64,000 nucleotides of DNA from Pomphorhynchus laevis (taxonomy: Eukaryota > Acanthocephala > Palaeacanthocephala > Echinorhynchida > Pomphorhynchidae), in assembly GCA_012934845.2 (NCBI GenBank), contig WNNJ02000030.1, positions 1 to 64,000 of the forward strand, in the 5' to 3' direction. Of the stretch, positions 56,701-64,000 are shown piece after piece. The translations under genes and the position numbers were made by a program. Each line of letters begins with the position of its first letter. Position 1 is the stretch's first letter. Below the pieces are notes generated by a model that saw only the letters and a program-made list of their open reading frames with translations, was not told where the DNA came from and did no database searches.

Positions 56701-57144
56701 AATTTAAATTTAATTTAAATTTATTAAATTTTAATTTAATTTTAATATTTTGAGTAAGATACCTGAGCCATTGAGACCAACAAGGCCATACCGTCGTCCA
56801 TAATTTAACTCAATTTCGGCATCAGATAAAATTTCATTTCCGTAAAATGTCAAAGTTATCTGTGCCAGATGAATGTCTCGACCCTTTGGATTCGAAGTAA
56901 GAACACCTAAAATGAAAAACATAGCAATTTTAGTATACCAAAACGGACATGTTAGCAACTTACTTGTACAAGATCGCGCTTCCGCATGAGCTTTATCACA
57001 GAGACTTAGTTGGTCAACTTCCGCAGCTAAAGCTCCAGCGGCATCGTAAACATTACTGGTTGCCGACGATGAGCTCTTCTTGGTTTTATTATTGGTTGAC
57101 ACTGGCTGCCTCTTTTGTTGAGCTTTCTTCTTATTAGACGGCAT
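38660..57144 (-). CDS. ABCF2: ABCF2-type ATP-binding cassette protein, 13 coding exons
   Basis: Minus-strand exons: 57144-56964, 56906-56763, 56444-56256, 56205-56065, 54562-54436, 54382-54274, 54230-54135, 49281-49168, 49117-49028, 48973-48800, 46133-46005, 42504-42301, 38773-38660. All junctions are GT-AG and in phase, giving 603 residues (human ABCF2 is 623). The basic N-tail [12 protein letters not shown] matches ABCF2. ATPase 1: [52 protein letters not shown]. ATPase 2: [60 protein letters not shown] proteins are soluble, lack membrane segments and act at the ribosome. Original introns are about 50-110 bp; five large introns hold Penelope-like, LINE and MITE copies. Confidence 0.95.
39085..39300 (-). 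mobile_element. Penelope-like 3'-end fragment in ABCF2 intron 12
   Basis: Minus-strand 3' block only, without RT. The ribozyme-like segment (39166-39240) has GAAACC, AACATAACAG, TTCCC, CTGATGA and TCTATAATCC, but a broken helix III 3' strand and no clear cleavage triplet. Confidence 0.55.
39301..42300. other. ABCF2 intron 12 remainder, AT-rich
   Basis: No gene. A ~125-bp direct repeat (ATAGCGATTTTGATTCAATG... / ...ACATGTCTTT) occurs at about 40780-40900 and 41035-41155. A short tandem (TTAATTGTTGATCG) lies near 41.57-41.61 kb. Confidence 0.5.
42301..42504 (-). CDS. ABCF2: ABCF2 exon 12
   Basis: [17 protein letters not shown] (signature), [20 protein letters not shown] (Walker B), [12 protein letters not shown] (switch His). 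Confidence 0.95.
42505..44225. other. ABCF2 intron 11, AT-rich part
   Basis: A diverged piece of the 697-bp MITE family (CAATACCTACATTTTGCGTTTC, TCTGCTGCTTTC) is visible at about 42.74-42.83 kb. The remainder is A/T-rich with no recognised feature. Confidence 0.4.
44226..45310 (-). mobile_element. Penelope-like RT copy, best preserved 3' half
   Basis: Minus ORF 45300-45115 ([39 protein letters not shown]) is followed after a break by 45095-44583 (170 aa): [107 protein letters not shown]. Then comes the 3' untranslated block with a ribozyme-like motif and the terminal signature AGCTAACTGAGTCTACG at about 44240. It lies in ABCF2 intron 11, same orientation as the gene. The element's 5' half is missing. 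Confidence 0.75.
44466..44543 (-). ncRNA. Candidate non-circularly permuted hammerhead (best-kept core)
   Basis: Minus-strand order: GGCCCC, CTGCTATGTT (helix III 3'), GGGTA (cleavage triplet GTA), GAGGA (helix I 5'), TTAGG (helix II 3'), AACC, GAAA, CC, TGAT, AGCATAGCAG (helix III 5'), TTCCTC (helix I 3'), CTGATGA, CCTCTAA (helix II 5'). Helix III is 9 Watson-Crick plus one G-U after an ACC/GGU base. Core motifs are intact. Helix II is the weakest part here because GGGG has become GGAA. It is followed upstream by an AAATACAT...ATGTATTT hairpin. Confidence 0.42.
45375..45875 (-). mobile_element. Two Penelope-like 3'-end fragments
   Basis: The first (45375-45520) keeps ACTGAGTCTACG and a damaged ribozyme block; the second (45580-45870) keeps the block 45650-45724 with intact helix III strands and GAAACC but lacks the CTGATGA side. 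Both lie between ABCF2 exons 11 and 12. Confidence 0.5.
46005..46133 (-). CDS. ABCF2: ABCF2 exon 11
   Basis: [20 protein letters not shown] to [13 protein letters not shown]. It lies between two large repeat-filled introns. Confidence 0.93.
46399..47343. repeat. TIR/MITE-like repeat, copy 2 with inverted right arm
   Basis: 46399-47095 duplicates 19381-20077. The sequence continues through a second direct stretch (CAATCACTCGACTCGTCTGC, ATGAAAGACTTTC) and then an inverted copy of the left end (AAATGATTTTAATTAAATTTG to GTGCAGAATAAAAATAGTCATCAAAA), so the two ends are terminal inverted repeats of roughly 120 bp. No transposase. It lies in ABCF2 intron 10. Confidence 0.75.
47344..48799. other. 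ABCF2 intron 10 remainder
   Basis: Extremely A/T-rich with dense ATTATA-type palindromes around 47.5-47.8 and 48.0-48.2 kb. No gene or known element. Confidence 0.5.
48800..48973 (-). CDS. ABCF2: ABCF2 exon 10
   Basis: [20 protein letters not shown], Walker [14 protein letters not shown], then [20 protein letters not shown]. Confidence 0.94.
49028..49117 (-). CDS. ABCF2: ABCF2 exon 9
   Basis: [20 protein letters not shown] then [10 protein letters not shown], the first strands of ATPase 2. Confidence 0.93.
49168..49281 (-). CDS. ABCF2: ABCF2 exon 8
   Basis: [20 protein letters not shown] to [10 protein letters not shown], the second linker helix. Confidence 0.92.
49600..50335 (+). mobile_element. 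LINE fragment, RT C-terminal part and 3' end
   Basis: Plus-strand reading [20 protein letters not shown] and [20 protein letters not shown], then [20 protein letters not shown], parallels the C-terminal region of the LINE at 3.0-5.15 kb (LIWRLSLDGYH...SLLHVFKCPYL). The 3' hairpin GCCCAAGCCGAAAGGCGGAG and the TTTAATAAATCACTACATT tail match that element's end. It is 5' truncated with several frame breaks, and lies in ABCF2 intron 7 in the opposite orientation to the gene. Confidence 0.75.
50820..51800 (+). mobile_element. Penelope-like 3'-end fragments (at least two)
   Basis: The plus-strand copies at about 50820-51185 and 51440-51790, with scraps between, show the RT C-terminal tail (AAATTTATACTTTTGAGCGG), TTTAATTAGAGAAAATAC and ribozyme-like blocks at 51090-51175 (rearranged) and 51616-51694. 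They are truncated at 5' ends and nested within ABCF2 intron 7. Confidence 0.55.
51616..51694 (+). ncRNA. Hammerhead-like motif, non-circular order (diverged)
   Basis: CCACTGTAATGT, AAAATC, GAGAAA, TAGTGTTC, GAAAGC, TGATTACAATGCAG, TTCCTC, TTGATGA, CCTCTAA. Compared with the intact family, the core has TTGATGA and helix III carries mismatches. CACTGTAATGT/ACAATGCAG still largely pair. Probably inactive. Confidence 0.3.
51940..52860 (-). mobile_element. Penelope-like RT fragments, scrambled
   Basis: Minus ORF 52693-52496 reads [18 protein letters not shown] then [18 protein letters not shown]; decayed N- and C-terminal pieces surround it. It is more diverged from the 44.6-kb copy than the others. 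Confidence 0.6.
52862..54070 (-). mobile_element. CR1/L2-like LINE endonuclease fragment
   Basis: Minus ORFs 53852-53667 and 53596-52991 include [16 protein letters not shown] (the GDFN endonuclease motif) and [17 protein letters not shown] (the SDHF motif closing the nuclease), followed by the spacer toward the RT. GC-richer than the intron around it. Several frame breaks. It may belong to the same family as the RT fragment at 62-63.3 kb, whose endonuclease part is missing. Confidence 0.7.
54135..54230 (-). CDS. ABCF2: ABCF2 exon 7
   Basis: [20 protein letters not shown] to QQQKVKDLQ, start of the helical inter-ATPase linker. The 4.85-kb intron that follows holds two RT element types. Confidence 0.93.
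54274..54382 (-). CDS. ABCF2: ABCF2 exon 6
   Basis: [18 protein letters not shown] with the switch histidine, then [18 protein letters not shown]. Confidence 0.93.
54436..54562 (-). CDS. ABCF2: ABCF2 exon 5
   Basis: [13 protein letters not shown] completes the signature, followed by Walker [21 protein letters not shown]. Phase 2 donor. Confidence 0.94.
54890..55445 (-). mobile_element. Penelope-like 3'-end fragment in ABCF2 intron 4
   Basis: It begins with the eroded terminal signature (AATGAGTTTACG) and holds TCAATTTTTATGAATTGAC and a ribozyme-like block at 55333-55405 with CTGATTA-like core loss. A local duplication of AATAAGGATTA-AGAGGTAAT occurs inside it. Confidence 0.5.
55446..56064. 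other. ABCF2 intron 4 remainder
   Basis: A/T-rich with long TATTAATATAT-type palindromic runs (55.6-55.8 kb). No gene. Confidence 0.5.
56065..56205 (-). CDS. ABCF2: ABCF2 exon 4
   Basis: [20 protein letters not shown] to [20 protein letters not shown], the start of the ABC signature. Confidence 0.93.
56256..56444 (-). CDS. ABCF2: ABCF2 exon 3
   Basis: Completes Walker A ([14 protein letters not shown]), then [16 protein letters not shown] and [19 protein letters not shown]. Donor GTTGGT was chosen over a nearby GTATAA because only it keeps the frame open. Confidence 0.93.
56763..56906 (-). CDS. ABCF2: ABCF2 exon 2
   Basis: [20 protein letters not shown] to [13 protein letters not shown]. 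It contains the first half of Walker A, split by the intron after GLNGSG. Acceptor CATTTTAG. Confidence 0.93.
56964..57144 (-). CDS. ABCF2: ABCF2 exon 1
   Basis: Start chosen at [10 protein letters not shown] (57144), which matches the family's start; an in-frame ATG seven codons upstream is less likely. Lys/Gln-rich tail, then [14 protein letters not shown]. Donor GTAAGT. Confidence 0.9.
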
Positions 57145-57714
57145 GGCCAAGCTTTCGATCTGCAAAATAAAGTCAATGCATTGAAAAATGTAGCTTAAAA
57201 AGAGTTTAAAAACAGTTTAATTAATAGTTTAATTTAGATATTTTAAAAGTTAAAATATAAAGTTAAATTCTCACTTTTTATCTGTCATGTAAAACCAAAT
57301 CGGTCAAACTGTGATCCATGCTATGCAAAATATTACTTAAATGATAAACCACTGCTAGAATCAATTATTTTATATTTAAATTTTAATTTTAATTCAATTT
57401 ATTTGTTTTATTTAAAAGCCATTGTGAAATCAAATTGTTGACACAAAAATCAGCCATTCATATTTTTGTTTTATTATGAGATAAATGTCACATTATATAT
57501 CAATATCATATAGTACAGATAAGTAATTATATATAAAAAAATTTGAGATATAACAAAAAGTTAACAAAAGTTTGAGATATAGCAAAAAGTTTCTTAACAA
57601 AAAGTTTAAGATATAAATAACATACAATCTTCCAGCTTACGTCAAAAAAATATAATAAAATATAATACAAATAACATACAATATGAACGCTCAAAAACAA
57701 ACGTTATCATTAGT
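57145..57714 (-). promoter_or_regulatory. Presumed ABCF2 upstream region
   Basis: The 570 bp between the ABCF2 start codon and the next mobile element must hold the promoter and 5' UTR. It is A/T-rich; I cannot point to a specific TATA or initiator element. A tandem AAAAGTTTGAGATAT / AAAAGTTTAAGATAT motif lies at 57540-57615. Confidence 0.3.
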
Positions 57715-60700
57715 CTGAACAATAGACGATTCAACTCCGCCGTCGAGATTCTCCGGCGTCGATCTCCACAGTTTTAATGTGGAGTCTAAATCAATTGCAC
57801 ATTGTCCTTTTGTCCTTTATGGCGCCACACAGTTGTCGATGTTAACGAATTGAGTCTTTAACCGAATGGTCGACTCGAACCAATTACAAGGGCCGTGTCA
57901 TCAGGGCTAAATCGAGTAGTCGAACAACCGAATGGTCGGTCTGGTCATGAGCAATCAGGGAAGAATAGAGAGTGTTCTCCTGACTCAGATATATTTCGGC
58001 AGCGAAAACGTGCTCGCCAAGCGCTCTGCGCAGTCTGTTTCAGATTAATCGCAGCTACAACGAGTAAGCTCATTCAGAAACATAGACCCGCTCTCGGATG
58101 TTCGAGATCTGGTCAACCTGCTGCATACGGTGCTCTGCCCTAAAACAAGATTGCCCAGACCAATATACAACTAGCATTTCCGAGGCGGTTGACCACATTA
58201 ATGATTGTTCAGAGGACGATGTATGGCAAAGGACGGATACGTTATTGCGAAACAATATACGAATTGATCGGCGCATTCAACGTGCAGCGCGTTCCGCAGT
58301 GGCTGAACATTTGTCGCTCCTATTGTCTGGTGTCGTGTGCGGTCAGTCCAGCAGTGAATCCAGGTGCAGGTTGCTGTGTTTCGATAAAAATGTGAGGAGA
58401 GTTCCAAGCAAGACAAGGAAAGACTGCGCCAAAACAAGTCTTGCAAATCTTATCAAGTAAACGTACAACTCGTTTTCAGTGTCAGCAGCAGCGAATCAGA
58501 TTTCGTATGAGGCAAACAATCTATCAACACATGGTGATACGCCATCTGAGGAGTGGTTGCGTAGATGTGTATCGGAGAAGTTAGAGGACGGAGACATTCG
58601 TGGCGCAATGCGGTTGCTCGGCAGCAACGATCAGGTTGTCCAAATGGACGATATAGTGCTTGATCAACTTTGCAAAAAGCATCCAACACGAAGGTAGTCC
58701 ATTTAACAAAATATGAGCATTGCCGTCCCAGTATCTCGCCATACCGCCATACAAATTCAACTTCTTTGCAATCCACTAATGATTACGTGCGATGCGGTCG
58801 TGCGGGCTATCCGCTCATTTCCTAATGCTTCATCGGGTGGTATCGATGGCCTGACACAACTTCATATAAAGGATCTGACGGGCCCATTAAGCGAAGTTTC
58901 TGGAAAGATTAATCGAAAACCTATGCAAATTTTCACTTCTGGTACTGTCTGGTGCGTTACCGAGCAACGTAGGCAAATATTTTTGCAGGGCGCGTCTTGT
59001 CCCGTTGCAGGAGAAGTCAGACGAAATTAGAACAATCGCAATCGGATGCGTTCTGAGAAGGTTATTTTCGAAAATAGTGTGCTCGTCTATTACAGAAACT
59101 TTGGCTGATCACTTTTTACCCCACCAACTGGGCGTAGGTGTTTCTAGGGGACTGGAAGCGGTCACATACGCCGCTCGATGTTTCATCAAAAATGGACGGC
59201 CTGATAATCAAGGACTCGTTAAACCCGATTTTGAAAAGGCTTTCAATACAATAAGCAGAGATGCAGTTTTAAACTGCACACATCGTAAATTCCAGGAATT
59301 TTCCTGTTCAGGCGAGCATTCTACAATCAATCAAGTCTCCTGTCGATAAGAAACCGGCGTATCTGGTAAGAGGAAGGCGTTTAACAAGGAGACCCTCACG
59401 ACCCCTTGCTGTTTACGGTAGCGTTACACAATTTGGTGGCTTCATGCGCATCCAGCCTATCCGTCTGGTATCTCGATGACGGAACGATTGGGGGAGGCAG
59501 CGTGACCTTGGTAAATGACGTCCTTATGAAATCTGAAAGAGCAGCGTCTTTGGGTTTGAAACTAAATATCGCTAAATGCGAGATCATCACCCATAGCCGT
59601 TCAGAGTCTTCTTTCGGTCCTACCAGATGCTGTAGTCGTAAAGTCTAGGGATGCATATTTGCTAGGAGTGCCCGTTGGCAGAACCTTGGCGTCGTTAGAC
59701 GTGGCATTGGACTCAGCAACAGAAGAGTTACGCTTAGCACGAGAGTGTCTATCATGTTTAGCCGGCAGGACGCTTTGATTCTTTTAGGTCGATGCCTTAG
59801 CCTTCCTACAATGTTGTACCTACTCCAATGCTGCCCTTGTTTTCTGAGTACTCGATTAAATGATCACGATGATGTGTTACATTCTATACTGTCGAGTATC
59901 GTGAACTTAAAATTAACCGTACATGCCTGGTCCCAGGCAACTTTACCAATTAATCTAAATGGGATCGGAATATCCCTTGCTAGCGAAACGGCCATTCCAG
60001 CATTCTGCACATCTCTGTCAAGACAAAACGATCCAACCGAGCAGCTGCTAAGGAGATGCAGTCTTAATGCGTACGGTAGGGCAGATCCAGTTTTTGCAAT
60101 CGCGGTCGAACAATAGTCGTCCTGTCCTTTGTCTTCGGTTTCGTCGGACCTCAATACTAAAAGACGATGGACCGAGCTACGACATGTCTTCAAGTTTCAA
60201 TGTCTTCTACAGAACTGTGAGATAACGAGGGACAGATCCCGCTTGTTAGCGGTGTCTACAGCAGAGTCTTCCTGCAAACACTACCGATCACAGCGGTTGG
60301 CACCCGCATGGAGGACACAACTTTTACAATATCAGTTGTCATGCGGCTAGGTGTTCCTATCGCTAGAGAGTTCACATGTATGTGGCGACAAGTCAAATAT
60401 GTTCGGCCACCACGCACTTGACTGTAAACAGATCAAAGCGCGACATTATCGACATGCAAAGGTAAACAAACTTCTGCAACAAGCGCTCTGTAGCGCTGAA
60501 ATACCATGCCACTTAGAGCCGAGTGGCCTTGCAAGTGACGATGGAAAGCGTCCCGATGGTTGTTCATTAGTGCCATAGACAGGCGGCCTCCACTAGTGTG
60601 GGACTTCATATGTCCGAATACTATTGCCGCTAGCTATGCTATGTATGCTGCTGACGGTGCCGGAGAGGTGGCCGGACTCGCCAAAACACGGAAAACCACA

Positions 60701-60990
60701 AAGTATGCATGCGTCGATCAGCGAATATACGAATTTCAGCCAGTTGCGGTCGAAACATTCGGTGCATACTGCCCATCAACAAAAGCCTTCATCGCAAGCA
60801 TGACCGGTATGCTGAAAAGAACAACATGCTGCGCAAAAGCAAGTAGATATCTGATCCAGCGGCTGAGCGTAACTGTCCAGCAATTGAACTCTGCTTGCGT
60901 TGTGGAGGCGATGGCGGAAAAAACTATTGGTCAATTTTAATTGACTTGTAATTCTTTTGATCGTTATTTTTTATTATAAAAAATATTTTT
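57715..60990 (+). mobile_element. LINE with C-terminal restriction-like endonuclease (R2/Utopia-like)
   Basis: Plus-strand fragments in succession: PNASSGGIDGLTQLHIKDL (58.82 kb), DEIRTIAIGCVLRRLFSKIV (59.02), LPHQLGVGVSRGLEAVTYAA (59.12), VKPDFEKAFNTISRDAVL (59.22), DPLGPLLF-like (59.4), LSVWYLDDGTIGGG (59.46; the DD of the RT), then HALDC knuckle (60.41), ASDDGKRPDGCSLV (60.53), VWDFICPNTIA (60.59) and YEFQPVAVETFGAYCP. The C-terminal CxxC...HxxxxC knuckle followed by D-G-K-R-P-D-G and W-D is the restriction-like nuclease of R2/NeSL/Utopia LINEs, usually target-specific. Frame breaks are several. GC content is far above the surroundings. It lies head-to-head with ABCF2. Confidence 0.75.
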
Positions 60991-61093
60991 GTAATTATTC
61001 AAAAATAAAAATTATATGTAAAAAGTTCTGCTTTATTTTCGCCTGGATCCTAAATGGATCCAGCATGTATAATAATCGTTCTAGGATGTGATG

Positions 61094-61390
61094 AGTATAC
61101 AACGGTCTAGGAATTCTTACGAAACGTGGCATTTATAGAAAATTGTGTTAGTTGATAGACTGAACTTTGATTCACGACTTTCAGTGACTAGGCAACCGAA
61201 ACGACTAGTGGGCACTTCATTCTACTGATTAGTGTTGCCTGGCACTCCATTATTTCGATGCTGAGTGGTCGTCTAGAAGTGACATGGTGACTGAAATTCG
61301 TGAATCAAAGTCTAGTATATCAAACAATACTATTTTCTATAAATGCCACATTTAGTAAGAAATCAATAAATCCTGGATCGTTGTTTACTA
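61094..61390. repeat. 297-bp palindromic MITE
   Basis: Ends AGTATACAACGGTCTAGGAA and, inverted, AGTAAACAACGATCCAGGAT. Inner arms GGCATTTATAGAAAA / TTTTCTATAAATGCC and TGATTCACGA / TCGTGAATCA also pair, giving roughly 95-bp arms. No ORF. Confidence 0.8.
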
Positions 61391-61640
61391 ACTGCATCCG
61401 TGCACCACATTATATAATAGTAGTGCACGGATGTACTGAGTAGACAACGGTTCAGGATTTGTTACGAAAATACGGCATTTAGACAAAATTGTGTTGCTTG
61501 TTAGAATGGACTTTTATTCACGACTTTCAGTCAAGATGTCACTTCTAGACGACCACTTCAGATTTAAAATGATGAGTACCCGGCAACACTCATCAGTAGA
61601 ATGAAGTACTCACTGTCCAATGTCACACACGCAACCGAAA
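61391..61640. repeat. Second, rearranged copy of the palindromic MITE
   Basis: From 61439 it repeats the left arm (AGTAGACAACGGTTCAGGAT, GGCATTTAGACAAAATTGTG, CACGACTTTCAGT), then an inverted interior, without a right arm. A hairpin CATCCGTGCAC / GTGCACGGATG (61396-61435) joins the two copies. Confidence 0.65.
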
Positions 61641-61984
61641 AGACCAATAATTCATTTTCAGATAAATAAAATAATACATTTTCAGATAAATTTGGCTTTT
61701 TAATGTTGTTGGCAAGATCATATGGCAAAAATCAACGTGGTATGATTTCGAATTGAGAAAAAATGTTAAAGACCCGTAACAAAATCTTTATTTTGTGAGG
61801 AAAAAATTTTAAGTGCTTAAACACACAATTTGTTGAATATAGTTAACGACCTAGCACAATTTATTAAACAAATTAAAACTCTGATCTCGATGGACAAACT
61901 TATCATCCGGAGACATTCGCAATCGATTCGAATCACTCAAAAACGGCAATACGATAGGAACATTGGCAGAGACGTTTCACTAAA
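61641..61984. other. Spacer, no gene recognised
   Basis: A/T-rich sequence; a 65-codon ORF at 61830-62027 shows no motif in its first half and runs into LINE sequence. Confidence 0.35.
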
Positions 61985-63290
61985 TTCATCGAATCTGTAC
62001 AGGATCTCAGTGATTCTAATTGGCTAGACGCACTTTATAATCACGTCGCTTCTAATATCTGCACCTTCTTCCCGTTTCGTCCGACAAAGTTTCTTCGGTT
62101 CTTCTGTCATTACCTAATAAAACCTCTCCTTCTGACCAGATTCCCACTCACTTGCTTAAAAAATCTGCTCATATATCTCACCGTTGCTAACCACTTTGTT
62201 CAACTTGTCTATCCGCAACCGCACATTTCCTTACAACGGGAAATGCGTCATTGTTCGCCCTCTCCAACCCTCTCTAAACTCCTTGAGCGTCTTGTTCTCA
62301 AGCAAGTTAATGCATATCTATTTTCCTCCAACTTGTTCCCTCCCTTCCAAGCTGCTTTTCGCTCTAATCACTCTACTGAAATTCAATGTCTTAAAGTTTA
62401 TAACGACTTACTCATCTCGCGCGATTAAAAATTATGAAGTGTCATAGTTTCTCTTGATCTATCATCTGCTTTCGACATTGTCGATCACTCGATTCTTCTA
62501 CATCGTCTTTATCGTGATTATGGCTACTCTCTACACATTGTGGCTTGGTTTTCTTCATATCTATAAAATCGTACTTTTCGCGTTTGTTCTAACTCTTCTC
62601 TCACATCCTTCTTCCATCCCGTCCAGTGTTTCACAAGGCTCCGTATTAGGCCCGTTGCTTTTCTCTTTTTCTCTAATTTGTCTTCTATTTCTCATACATT
62701 TAACTTCCATGTTATGCAATATGCTGATTACATTCTCATCTATGCTCACGTACCTGCTTATTGTATTCATGATCTTAGTGTTTCTGTTTCCAACTGTCTT
62801 GTCTCAATTTTTAATTATCTTTCTTCTCTTCGTCTTACTCTGAATCCTGATAAATCCAAAATTATGTGGTTCCTACCTTGACGCCTCGGCGTAGAACCTC
62901 CTTTTTAAAGGAGGTTAAAATTCGTCATTGTTCAATTCGTCATCTCATTGCTTTTCGCCTTATAGCTTTTCATACCCCTTCAGTTCTCAACCTTCCTTTT
63001 TTTGACAATTCTCGTCCTGTTTACTGTTCCTTGCGTTCCCGTAATTCCTTTCTTTTACATGTCCCAAACTACTCTACCTCCTTTGGACTTCGCTCCTTCC
63101 TGGTGGCTGCTCCTCTCTCTTGAAATCATCTGTCCATTCATATCAGCCAATCAAACATCAACGCCGTGCTTCAAACGCCAAATCCAATTCTATTTCAACA
63201 ATTAACTAATTAATCTGTGACTTTTGCTGTTCTTATTTTGTTAGTGATCATGTAAGGGTGCAGTTGGCACGCATTTGCCACGTTAAATAA
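61985..63290 (+). mobile_element. CR1/L2-like LINE, RT to 3' end, broken
   Basis: Plus-strand pieces: TSPSDQIPTHLLKKSA, QAAFRSNHSTEIQCLKV, SLDLSSAFDIVDHSILLHRL (RT motif A), SSVSQGSVLGPLLFS (motif B), FNFHVMQYAD (decayed catalytic YADD region), LRLTLNPDKSKIMWF (motif D) and the tail TSFGLRSFLVAAPLSWN then NAVFKRQIQFYF. The 3' end is TTAAATAAATTATTATTA at about 63270-63300. The SSVSQGSVLGPLLF and FGxRSFxxAAPxxWN motifs are typical of L2/CR1-type LINEs. At least four frame breaks. Confidence 0.8.
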
Positions 63291-63489
63291 ATTATTATTA
63301 AGTGTTCGAAAAGTCTTTGAAAAATAAACATCTTGCAAATTCTGACGTACTGCTTTTAGGATATTGAGAATATCAAAACGGCGAGCATATGAGATGGCCT
63401 AAGCGAATTCAGTATCTAGGCATCCTAAAATGTTTTAGTCTTATGTGAGGTGGCGTAAAGTTTCCTATTCAATTTCCGTATTACGTGTA

Positions 63490-64000
63490 GGTGATGGTAT
63501 GTGCAGTCTCAATATGAAGTGACTGAGAGCTTTGCGGATATATTTCAATTATGTAGCACGTCATTCTCTTTAACGGACGAAGCTCAACTTAAAATTTTTA
63601 CTTCATCCTCCCTGATCGTGACTCCATTTTGGGTTAAGTTTTGCATTAAGTTTTTCTTCATTTCTGCTTCAGGTCTTGATGGCATTAGTCCATATCTCTT
63701 ACGCCTTTTGAGCTCTCAACTCATTTACCATCCCGCAGTTTTGTTCCAGCAGTTTTAAATAGACAAGAAACACCGATGGATCGAAATGAAGTGAATGTAT
63801 TACCAATTTGTAAGGCAATCGTTCGAATCCCTGTAAACTGTAGGCATGTTATTTTAACAAGTCGTGCTAGTAAAATCGTAAAGTGTATTATTAGCAAACA
63901 CATCGCATCTTATTTATAGAGTTCAAATCATTTATCTGTGACCCAACACTGCTTTTGTAAAGATCGTGTTTGACAATATGCTATTTGCTAGGTAATCATG
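63490..64000 (+). mobile_element. LINE RT fragment running out of the window
   Basis: SASGLDGISPYLLRLLSSQL followed in another frame by VNVLPICKAIVRIPVNCRHV-like and SRASKIVKCIISKHIASYL, the GPDGI...FKxxNYRPISLTS...IxxYL region at the start of a LINE RT. Broken in several frames. Continues beyond 64000. Confidence 0.5.

Noticed and set aside
58070-58776. Several minus-strand ORFs of 68-107 codons in the 57.7-61.0-kb LINE
   Set aside because: They are opposite to the frames carrying the RT and nuclease motifs; the GC-rich sequence simply lacks stops.

Overview
This is a window from an AT-rich invertebrate animal genome. It carries pieces of spliced host genes with GT-AG introns, buried in a dense mixture of mobile elements. 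The metazoan assignment rests on ABCF2, a BARD1-type ankyrin/BRCT gene, an AIFM1-type exon, Penelope-like elements and several non-LTR retrotransposon clades. I cannot name the phylum with confidence.

Host genes. (1) 1014-2315 (-): one long ORF for a low-complexity, proline-rich repeat protein. (2) 14418-21860 (-): eight exons giving ankyrin repeats followed by tandem BRCT domains, the BARD1 architecture, with no RING recognised. (3) 31373-31612 (+): a lone last exon resembling the C-terminus of AIFM1. (4) 38660-57144 (-): a full ABCF2-type ATPase gene of 13 coding exons (603 codons plus stop). Its introns range from 56 bp to about 4.9 kb, and the large ones are packed with retroelement fragments.

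Mobile elements. A Penelope-like reverse transcriptase family is present in a dozen or so 3'-end fragments (0.04-0.2, 6-8, 23.4-24.8, 37.3-38.1, 39.1, 44.2-45.9, 50.8-52.9 and 54.9-55.4 kb). A second Penelope remnant with a GIY-YIG-like region lies at 17.2-18.0 kb. Other elements: an almost complete ORF1/ORF2 LINE (26.3-30.3 kb), a LINE with minus-strand RT (3.0-5.15 kb) and a sister fragment (49.6-50.3 kb), CR1/L2-like pieces (36.9, 52.9-54.1, 62-64 kb), a LINE with a C-terminal restriction-like endonuclease (57.7-61.0 kb), a fossil Gypsy-like LTR element (9.3-12.3 kb), and TIR/MITE elements (19.4, 25.5, 46.4, 61.1 kb).

The most interesting layer is RNA. Hammerhead-ribozyme cores occur in at least three repeat families: a tandem 434/448-bp retrozyme-like element with a canonical core (22.2-23.1 kb); a five-copy ~390-bp tandem array (33.6-35.5 kb) in which all three hammerhead strands and helices are present but in the order GAAA strand, CTGANGA strand, GTC strand, which is not a circular permutation of the normal molecule; and the 3' region of the Penelope-like family, where the same pieces appear in the order GTC, GAAA, CTGATGA, the same non-circular class. 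In the array a normal strand order is restored when the CTGACGA of one repeat is read with the GAAA and GTC strands of the next.
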